Of a stretch of 64,000 nucleotides of DNA, positions 56,997 to 64,000 are shown piece by piece. The stretch spans positions 124,001-188,000 of the forward strand of contig JARGSG010000099.1 in assembly GCA_030374805.1 (NCBI GenBank). Direction: 5' to 3'. A program made the translations under genes and the position numbers. This DNA is from Gracilaria gracilis. Taxonomy: Eukaryota > Rhodophyta > Florideophyceae > Gracilariales > Gracilariaceae. Numbering within the stretch: the first letter of the stretch is position 1; every line of letters begins with the position of its first letter. Below the pieces are notes generated by a model, which searched no databases, was not told the origin of the DNA, and worked only from the letters and a program-made list of their open reading frames with translations.

Positions 56997-58703
56997 TTAC
57001 ACAGAGTATGTAGAAGACGCATCATCCGTACCGGCGCCGCGCGACACGCCCGACGACGACGGCGGTCGCGGAGTCTCCTCCCGCAGTTCCGCCTCCCGCG
57101 CGCGCTGCTCGGCCACAGCCACGGACGGTCCGCCGTCCGGGAAGTCACCGCGCCCGTAGATGTCACGAACAATGCTCTGTTCGTACAGCAGGTCGGACGG
57201 GTCCGGCACGCCAAGCGGGCCAGACGATGAGTAGTCGCTCTCGGACTGTTCGGCCGATCGGCGGTACACCGCCCACAGACCCAGCACAATCACCAGGATC
57301 AGAGCGAACGCTCCCACCGCTGCAATCAGCACGATCGTCCATGTCGCAAGTCCGGCCGACGCCGCAGCTGCGCTCACGCTTGAGCCCACCACCGCCTTTG
57401 TCACGCTCATCTCACCAAGAGTCAGCTCGTCACATTCATACCCGGTGCCACTCTGGAACTCACAGCTGTCAAACTCCTCGTACAGGTCCTTTTCAGCTGA
57501 GGGCGCATCGCTACCGTCAATGTACCCAGCGCACTCCAGCAGAGCAGATCCGCTGCGCACGTCCTCCACCACACACTGGTTCGATCCGATCACGCTGCAG
57601 AAGCGTCCCATGATCTTCTGCGCCTCCGAGGCGAGCAGCATGTCCGGAGAGGACTTCACAACTCGGATCACAGCACGGAACACAGACAGTGAGTCGTCAC
57701 TCGGCAACTCGCTGATAATTGAGGTGGCAAGCGGCGCACTAGAGTCGTCCCCAGACGCCACGATGTCTCCACCCATAACCACGGCCGGCTCGCCGTCACA
57801 AGTGATGGAAGCAATTCCCGCAGCAGAGATTCGGAACGCCACCATCTGGTCGGGCAGGGAAAGGGACGACGCGCCCTTGTCCCAGTCCGCCGAGGTGGAA
57901 CCAATGGTGATGGTGACCTTGCCCACAAGCGACGACTTGGGCGGCGTCAACAAGTTGAACATGCGGATCTTCACCATGCCACCAGAAGTGGTCACAGCGC
58001 CACCATAAGCGGCGCAAGCGGGCTCCGGTGTGGTAGCCTGCCTCACGTTGAGCACGGTCTCGAACGACTCACCGCCCAAGGAGATGGTCGGCGCGTCAAA
58101 GTTGATGATAAAATTACCAGTACCGACACGCAAAGGCGCGATCTTGAGCGTGAAGGTAGAAGAAGAGATAGAGGTGCCACTCATGTCGATCTCCTTCATG
58201 TACGGGCCGGAAAGTTCCTTGCCGGAAATAGTGGCACCGGAGATGTCCACAGCGCCACCGTCCACGCCGACGGCCTTGACCTCGTACGTGGTGGTGCCGC
58301 TCTGGCCGACGGAGATACCCTCTCCGTCGTCGCCAGACACCATGCTGCCGTCGGCCATGATGACAAAGCCGGCGACGATGACGGTGCCGGTGACGGACTC
58401 GTCTCCGACGGTGACGGTGTAAGTGGTGGAACCGACTCCGCCGTTGAAGGTCATGGGGATGGTGTAGTTAGTATAGCCGCCGGCAGCTTCGGCAGAGCTG
58501 GGCGAGCCGGCGGAATACAGGCCGGAAGTGGAGACGGACAGGTCGGCGTCCGGTCCCTTGTAGAGCACGGACACGGAGGCTGAGGCGTCTCCATACGAGG
58601 CGAGCACGGTGGTGACGGCGTCGCCTTCGTCAAACTTGAGCTCGGCGGAGACGGCTGCCAGCAAGAGGGCGGCGATGGCAAAGAAGGTTGAGAAACGAAC
58701 CAT
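56997..58703 (-). CDS. Type I membrane protein with large extracellular region, 568 aa
   Basis: ATG at 58703 in an AACCATGG context; TAA at 56997-56999. A classic signal peptide covers residues 1-20 (FSTFFAIAALLLAAVSA). The next ~430 residues are Ser/Thr/Gly/Val-rich with beta-strand periodicity, including VGDESVTGTVIVAGF and IKIAPL-like strands that suggest two or more Ig-like or similar beta domains. About eight Cys cluster in the membrane-proximal third (GRFCSV...NQCVV...LLECAG...DSCEF...YECDEL). One transmembrane helix lies at about 453-480 (TIVLIAAVGAFALILVIVLG), followed by YRR and an 86-residue acidic, Ser-rich cytosolic tail ending in SSTYSV. No family recognised. A cell-surface receptor or wall-anchoring role is a guess. 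Confidence 0.85.
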   Translation of the reverse strand: MVRFSTFFAIAALLLAAVSAELKFDEGDAVTTVLASYGDASASVSVLYKGPDADLSVSTSGLYSAGSPSSAEAAGGYTNYTIPMTFNGGVGSTTYTVTVGDESVTGTVIVAGFVIMADGSMVSGDDGEGISVGQSGTTTYEVKAVGVDGGAVDISGATISGKELSGPYMKEIDMSGTSISSSTFTLKIAPLRVGTGNFIINFDAPTISLGGESFETVLNVRQATTPEPACAAYGGAVTTSGGMVKIRMFNLLTPPKSSLVGKVTITIGSTSADWDKGASSLSLPDQMVAFRISAAGIASITCDGEPAVVMGGDIVASGDDSSAPLATSIISELPSDDSLSVFRAVIRVVKSSPDMLLASEAQKIMGRFCSVIGSNQCVVEDVRSGSALLECAGYIDGSDAPSAEKDLYEEFDSCEFQSGTGYECDELTLGEMSVTKAVVGSSVSAAAASAGLATWTIVLIAAVGAFALILVIVLGLWAVYRRSAEQSESDYSSSGPLGVPDPSDLLYEQSIVRDIYGRGDFPDGGPSVAVAEQRAREAELREETPRPPSSSGVSRGAGTDDASSTYSV

Positions 58704-59399
58704 GGTTGCGCGGTTGGGGGCTGGGTGAGGTTAGATAGCTAGCACAAAGGCACAAGAAGGGCGGTTGCGCAACAAATGGTATCGGGCACAGTTTTTCAAT
58801 GAAAGCTGTACAGGATGACACAGCCACAGCACACAACAAGGGAAGACTTGCGGCTTGTACGGCGAAGCAGTGGCCGTAAAGCACAGTCAAGGTTGTGCGT
58901 TGGTGGTGGTGGTGGGGACGCTCGACACACGCGGCGACCACACAGCAACACAAACGAGAAAAGGGGAGGGAAGGAGAGGGAGGGGAAGGAGGGAGAGGGG
59001 GGAGGGGGTGGACGTTTGGTTAGAGAAGCGCGGTGAAGTGTGCACGGGTGTTGCAGAGGAGCGGCACACAACAAGTGCGGTTACGAATTGAAAGGGGCGG
59101 TCTGACACACGGCGCAGACGACGCGGTGCGATGTGCGTGAGCGACAAAGGGAGGAACGGCGGCGGCGCGGTCGGAGGGCGCGTGCGACGGGGCAAAGTGG
59201 CGCTTGCGAAAGAGGTGGCAAGGCGCGGGGTGTGCGACGAAGGCGCGGGCGGGGGCACGTGAACCAAGCTCAAACACACGCAGACACGACGGGGCACGGC
59301 GACGTAGCGGAGGACGGAAGTGGCGGCGGCGGCGGCGACGACGACGACTACGACGAAGCGAGCAAGCGAGCGAAGGCGTGTGAGAGGCGGGGGAGAGAG

Positions 59400-59492
59400 G
59401 GCGCGAGGGAGGACGGGGGGGGGGGAGGAGGAGGGAGAAGGCAGGAGCGGCACAAAAAGGGGGAAGGGGGGGGGGGGGGGGGAGGCGAGGAA
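59400..59492 (-). repeat. G-rich tract with a long G run
   Basis: Several runs of three or more G, including an unbroken run of about 18 G at 59,467-59,484. Strong potential for G-quadruplex on the plus strand; C-tract on the sense strand of the left gene's leader. Confidence 0.8.
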
Positions 59493-59826
59493 GTGGATGC
59501 GGGGGGACTTGGCGGGCAGACGGTTGAAAAACAGGCGGCGCGCGGCGGCGTGAAAAAGGGGCTGCGGCGGGCGCGCTGCGTGTGCGCGGCGTGCAGCGAA
59601 TGCGGGGCGCGGGAATGATTTTCGGGCAGTTGCACAAAGTGGCGCGCCGTTGGTGGACGTGCGTGGCGCGCGCGCAGACGCCGCTTTTGTGGCCATCCGT
59701 AAAAAGACACGCGCGCTGTTTACAGCGGCCGACGTGCGCTGACGTTGGCGCCGTGGCGTCGGCTCGCTCGCGCGCGCGCCCGCCGTGGCAGCGCACGCGC
59801 GCGCGCCGCTGTAAGCGCCGCACGGC

Positions 59827-59888
59827 AAACAGCCGCCGCCGCCGCTGCAGCGGCTGCCGCCGCTGCGGTCGGGACACGGCGGCTGTTT
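59827..59888. repeat. Inverted repeat with nested palindrome
   Basis: AAACAGCCGCCG at 59827-59838 pairs with CGGCGGCTGTTT at 59877-59888. Between them lies the perfect palindrome GCCGCTGCAGCGGC (59841-59854). Confidence 0.75.
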
Positions 59889-60566
59889 GTCGCGCGCCTG
59901 TTTACAGTGCGCGCTTACACGCGTGAGTGTGCGCGCGCGCGCTCGCGAGCGATGGATGGCGCTGCAGGCGGCGGCGAACGGCGGCGGCGGCGCGGAGCGA
60001 GCAGCGCGGGTTGGGGGCGACGGGCGCTGTACGCGGTGGACACCTGCGCGGCGTGGCACGTGTGCGCGACGCGCGCGCGCGCGCGGTATAAGCCACACGC
60101 AGCGGCGGCGGCGCGCACGTGAGCGGGCGGCGCTTGGAGCGCGCTGCATCTGGCGGCGGGCGGCGCTGGTGGGTGGTGCCTTTTTGTTTTGTCAAACACG
60201 GGCGCGAGCGCGCGCTGCTTGGCGTTGCGTCGCGCTCTCGCGGCTGCTTGCCGTGCGTTGCTGGCGGTTTTTGCTTTGTCATTACTGACTGACAGCGTGC
60301 TGCAAGCTGTACAGCTACTCCAGCATGTTATGTATCAGCTGTTTTCCGCGCAGCTCTTGTGCTCCATGATATCTTGTTGGTCCTTGTGCATACACGCGTG
60401 TAGATACCTTCTCTCCCACACGCCCCAACTCCATAAAGTTACGCCATATATAGTGTATACTTTTTTTCTACTCTGCACTCTGCATGCTGTCCACGCATGT
60501 AAACTTACATACCTCTACACAAGCTATACCAAGCGTGGTGGCACATACCGCACGCGCCCGTTGGCA

Positions 60567-60611
60567 GCACCCACACACACCCACACCCACACCCACCCAC
60601 ACCCAAACCCA

Positions 60612-60657
<46 letters not shown>
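60567..60657. repeat. CA-rich microsatellite
   Basis: CACACCC units grading into an uninterrupted CA run at about 60,616-60,656. Confidence 0.95.
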
Positions 60658-61837
60658 AAGTCACCACCCGCCCTTCAGCGATGGCACGCACTACCCTTGT
60701 ACTCCTAAAGTTACTAGTAAAAAACAAATACCATTCGCCTGTGTTTTCACAGCCGCGCGCGTCTGCTCGTGGCGCCGCCTCTAATTGACGGGCCTAATCG
60801 AGCTGCGCGCGTAACCGCCATCGCATCACGTCTTCAATTACAAAAGCGCCACCACTCACCCGCGTCCGCCGCCACGCCGCCGCCGTCGCCGCCGCCGCGC
60901 GCCTCCCGCCGCGCGCCTCCCGCCACCAACCGAGGCGCACGCGCGGCTGCCGTGAGCGCGCGCGCGCACCGCGCTGCACGAGCAAAGCTACATTTGCGCA
61001 TGCTTTGTTCGGGCCTGCGTTTCCACACTGATCACTTTTTTTATTCGCGCCGCCTCCCTGCCGCGCCTCGTTTCCGTGTGTAAATGGCGGCTGTTGCACG
61101 GCGCGCGCGCGCGCGCGCATGGTGCAAATCATTGCGCCTCAACGCGGCGTTGGCCGGGCCGCGCCGCGCCGCGCCGCGCCGTCCCTGTGCCGCTGCTGCC
61201 AGAGCCGACGCGGCTCCTTTTGTATTTGCTTTGTTCGCCTGCGCGCGCGCTACTTTCGAGCCCCAGCCCGCCGCACCTCCTTCGTGTTTGCTTGCTGCGC
61301 TTCCTTCTCTCTTTCCTCGTGTTGCCCAGTAGCTCCCCCTTTACTAAAAAAGCTTCCACCTACATACACATCTCCTTCTTCTTGTTGCACCCCCCCCTCT
61401 CTTTCCGTGCTCCCACTCGCGTCGCTTCCCCGCCACCACGCCCCACGGCCCACGGCCCACAATCACCTGCTCACCCGACGCGTGTGCATCACACTCATCC
61501 GCTTATGCTGCAGTTCTCGTTCGCCATCACCACCCGCGCCACCCCCAGTCCGCTCCACCACCGGTCGCCGTGAGTCACGCACCCAGCTCGCATATCCCAA
61601 CGTCGCGCGTGCAACAACTTCACGTCCGCCTCCAACGCCAGCCGCCCGCGCCGCTGCAAGGGCCCGCCGCCGTCGCGCCATCGAATTTGTTGCCGCGCCG
61701 TACCGTCGCCGTCGCCCCGACGCGCTCTCCGTGTTGTCCGATGGTCGCCGCCCCCGCTTTCAATTGAACGACCTTTAGAGCCGTCAACCGTCGCCTGTGC
61801 GCATCCGCCTCTCACCGCCACAAAAGGCGCTCGTCGC

Positions 61838-61858
61838 CCCCCCCCCCCCCACCCCCCA
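61838..61858. repeat. C run
   Basis: About fourteen C, then A and six more C, in the sense-strand leader of the right gene. It mirrors the G run at 59,467 on the other side of the divergent region. Confidence 0.85.
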
Positions 61859-62464
61859 ACCGTCGTCGTCGCGCCCCGCAGCCGCACATCGTGCTCGTTT
61901 GCCACGCCCCCAATCTTGAGTCCATCATTCGCGCAACGGTCTTTTTGCACACCCGTCATCGGCGCCCGGTTGTTGCGCACGCTGCCTCCGTGCCGAATCA
62001 TTTGTGCTCACCCACTCGTTCTGCCTCTTCACCGGTCGTATCTGCCTCTTCACCCGCAATCCTCCGCTACGGCTGTCGCTTTTTGTTTCTTTTTTGGTGC
62101 CTTCCCCCCCCTCCGCGAGACAGTATTGTTTCGCGAAACGGTCTCTCTGCGTGTGTTTGTGCGCTTGTCTGTTGGACGACGAGCACCAAAAAAGGATTAT
62201 TCATCGTACAGATTGGTGACAATCTCCCGCCCGTTCACCAAGCCGTGGCTCATTCTCTCTGCACTCTCCGCCTCCTCTGCCGCACAGCACAAACGTTTGG
62301 GAGTGGTTTTGCCAAAAAGTGAGTATCGTCTCATATCGACTCGCAGTTGCTATTGATACCCAACAGTTTTTCTGCCTCCCCCTCCCCGCCCACTCTCATC
62401 TGTCCATCCCGCTTTCGTGTTCTCATTGCATCACCTGGCTGTCTTTTGTGCGCCCGCACTGTGT

Positions 62465-62470
<6 letters not shown>

Positions 62471-62496
<26 letters not shown>
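62471..62496. repeat. CA microsatellite
   Basis: Thirteen CA units just before AAGGTTGAAC. Confidence 0.95.
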
Positions 62497-62831
62497 AGGT
62501 TGAACAACACTCTGACGTCATACCGAAGCGGTGTGCACTTTTCGTATCGATTCCACACTACCATCTATCGTCTATCTTCTTGAGAGCCCAACCTCCGGAG
62601 AGTCGTCTAGCAGCCATTCCCGGACGGAAACGGACTCTTCCCCCCTTCGACCCCCTACTCAACTTTTTTGGTGCACACGCTTGCGCCCAGACGCACTCCA
62701 CTCCCCTTACACCAAGAGTCGGAAAAGCCTCTCCTACAACCAACCACACATACACATACACAAACACACCCACATACTAACATATCTGACAAACAAAACA
62801 AAAAACACACACACAGCAAACAAAACAAACA

Positions 62832-64000
62832 ATGATGACCGAATCTTTAAGCATGGGCACTACCGCTCGCGAAGACATGAACGCGTTGCACTTTATCAAC
62901 CTCGAGCCTAACGGCGAACTGGGCGCCTTGCCCAACCTGCAGGCGACGGACGGAAAGGAAGCTTGCGGCTTTGACGTGGCCGACATTGACACGCTGATCA
63001 GCGGCAAGACAAGCTCATGCACGCCGCCATCGGCCACCATCAACATTGCGCTGGACAGCGAGCACGAGCAGCCCATGCTACCCGCTGTGAACCTGGAGGA
63101 GTTTGCGCAAGGCACGGACGGACAGCGCCACTGCGAGGACACCATCCCCTCCGTGGAACACATGTTGAGCTGCCAACCTACTCCGCTGGACGACAATGAC
63201 GCCGTGGCCACCGCATGCGATGACATGCTCAACGACAGCTCGATGCTACTCAAGGACGGCTTGATGGCATGCGGCGCAGGCAGCTCATACGGCGATCTGG
63301 ACGATGACAATGAGATGGCGCATCTACTGCTGGATGCGCCCATAAGTGACGGCGGCGCCACGCACAACAAGGGCGACAGCGTGGCACGCACAGACGGCGC
63401 TGAATGCGGCGGCGACGGCGACACACAAGGCGTGGTGAACGCCGACGCGCAAGACGTGTCGCATGTGATCTCACACATGTTCTCGCAACCCGAGGTGAAC
63501 GAGCGCGACAACGCGGCGGTGATGGACATGGCCACGGGCGGAGCAAGCGGCGAGCAACTGAACAAGTGGCGCGCCAAGCTGGACGTGAAGCAGCTGTGCA
63601 GCGCATACGACTCGGAGCACAACGGGCGCAAGCGCAAAACGCCGTCGCAGCTGCTCGATCGCGGCCGGAAGAGAGACCGAGACGGAAACGCGCGCAGCAG
63701 CCCGCGCACGTCAGCGGCGACAAGGGCGCGCGCGCGCGCGCAGCGTGGGTGCGACGGCGGCGACGGCGGCGGCAAAGGCGCGCAGGATGAAGAAGGCGGC
63801 GCGGCAAGCGCAGCGACGTTGGACAGCTGCGTGCGCATCTCGCACGGGTGCGACGCGACGGGCGGCGCGGGCGGCGCGGGCGGCGCGGGCGGCGTGACGA
63901 CGGGCGCGCACGAGCACGACGAGGAGCTGCTCGCGCCCGACGCGCTGCTGCTGGTGCAGGAGTTTGAACGCAAGCGCGCGCACGATGACGACGTGCTGGC
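62832..64000 (+). CDS. Acidic protein of unknown function, 5' part (389 codons, continues past the window)
   Basis: ATG at 62832 (MMTESLSMGTTARED), after an A/C-rich leader (AAACAAAACAAACAATG), and open to the window edge. The first ~230 residues are acidic (many Asp, Glu) with hydrophobic patches such as VEHMLSC and DDMLNDSSMLLKD, resembling activation-domain composition. A segment reading LNKWRAKLDVKQLCSAYDSE follows, then a strongly basic stretch (GRKRK...RGRKRDRDG) that could be a nuclear signal. Gly/Ala/Asp low complexity comes next. No DNA-binding domain is visible yet; it may lie downstream. A transcription regulator is a plausible but unproven reading. GC-rich codon use matches the isoamylase and membrane-protein genes. 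Confidence 0.7.
   Translation, partial: MMTESLSMGTTAREDMNALHFINLEPNGELGALPNLQATDGKEACGFDVADIDTLISGKTSSCTPPSATINIALDSEHEQPMLPAVNLEEFAQGTDGQRHCEDTIPSVEHMLSCQPTPLDDNDAVATACDDMLNDSSMLLKDGLMACGAGSSYGDLDDDNEMAHLLLDAPISDGGATHNKGDSVARTDGAECGGDGDTQGVVNADAQDVSHVISHMFSQPEVNERDNAAVMDMATGGASGEQLNKWRAKLDVKQLCSAYDSEHNGRKRKTPSQLLDRGRKRDRDGNARSSPRTSAATRARARAQRGCDGGDGGGKGAQDEEGGAASAATLDSCVRISHGCDATGGAGGAGGAGGVTTGAHEHDEELLAPDALLLVQEFERKRAHDDDVL

Larger units (their letters stand above)
58704..62831. promoter_or_regulatory. 4.1-kb divergent intergenic region with mirrored C/T-rich leaders
   Basis: It separates two genes that point away from each other. 58,880-59,520 is purine-rich on the plus strand, hence C/T-rich on the sense strand of the left gene. 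61,200-62,800 is C/T-rich on the sense strand of the right gene. The middle (59,620-61,180) is dominated by alternating GC (GCGCGCGC) runs. Long frames here on either strand follow composition and are not credible genes. Confidence 0.6.

Noticed and set aside
56179-57159. 326-codon plus-strand frame across the convergent 3' region
   Set aside because: Lacks a good start, crosses short repeats and the end of the membrane-protein gene, and has no protein-like pattern.
58887-60149. 420-codon minus-strand open frame and several overlapping long frames in the divergent region
   Set aside because: Composition-driven: Pro/Arg/Ser repeats arise from C/T-rich and GC-rich DNA. Several frames on both strands are open at once and no domain is visible.
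52820-62500. CA and AT tracts considered as CRISPR-like or telomeric arrays
   Set aside because: They are simple dinucleotide microsatellites without spacers or telomere units.

Overview
The window is nuclear DNA of a eukaryote. Its left 53 kb is a graveyard and nursery of nested transposable elements, and its right 10 kb is a GC-rich stretch of compact, apparently intronless host genes. The one confidently named metabolic gene is an isoamylase-type starch debranching enzyme with a perfect GCCACCATG start context and no visible plastid transit peptide. A cytosolic debranching enzyme, long uninterrupted coding regions and many transposons fit a red alga, but this is inference and no marker gene in the window settles it.

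Layout, left to right. 1-6.3 kb: Ty3/gypsy fossil A on the minus strand, running off the left edge. 6.5-9.1 kb: PIF/Harbinger element with a Myb-like gene (+) and a nuclease gene (-), both broken. 9.2-11.0 kb: pogo-like element (-). 11.6-13.0 kb: relic with an Ulp1-like protease. 13.0-24.2 kb: Ty3/gypsy element B on the minus strand, with paired 426-bp LTRs and a GGGAA target duplication; it carries a long antisense open region and a 291-bp foldback MITE. 24.2-25.7 kb: relic with a FAR1-like zinc finger and a degenerate repeat. 26.1-27.6 kb: LINE pol relic (+). 28.1-29.7 kb: second pogo-like transposase (+). 30.0-39.0 kb: Mutator-like (MULE) element with about 426-bp terminal inverted repeats and a 9-bp target duplication, invaded close to its right end by a 3.6-kb piggyBac at TTAA. 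39.2-40.1 kb: palindromic GC-rich minisatellite. 40.2-41.4 kb: zinc-finger gene of unknown role. 41.4-47.1 kb: AT-rich DNA around an intact 912-residue MULE-type transposase gene. 47.3-49.4 kb: very young pogo-like element whose 425-bp terminal repeats overlap its own coding sequence. 50.0-51.4 kb: intact aminoglycoside-phosphotransferase-like kinase gene. 52.0-52.6 kb: piece of an AIG1/septin-like GTPase.

From about 53.7 kb the DNA becomes strongly GC-rich. Isoamylase (+) converges on a gene for a type I membrane protein (-). That gene diverges across 4.1 kb from an acidic protein gene (+) that starts at 62,832 and leaves the window. Both diverging genes are preceded by long C/T-rich sense-strand leaders. 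The host genes do not form an obvious pathway. The most unusual structures are the pogo element with coding terminal repeats, the MULE/piggyBac nest, and the antisense region in gypsy element B.
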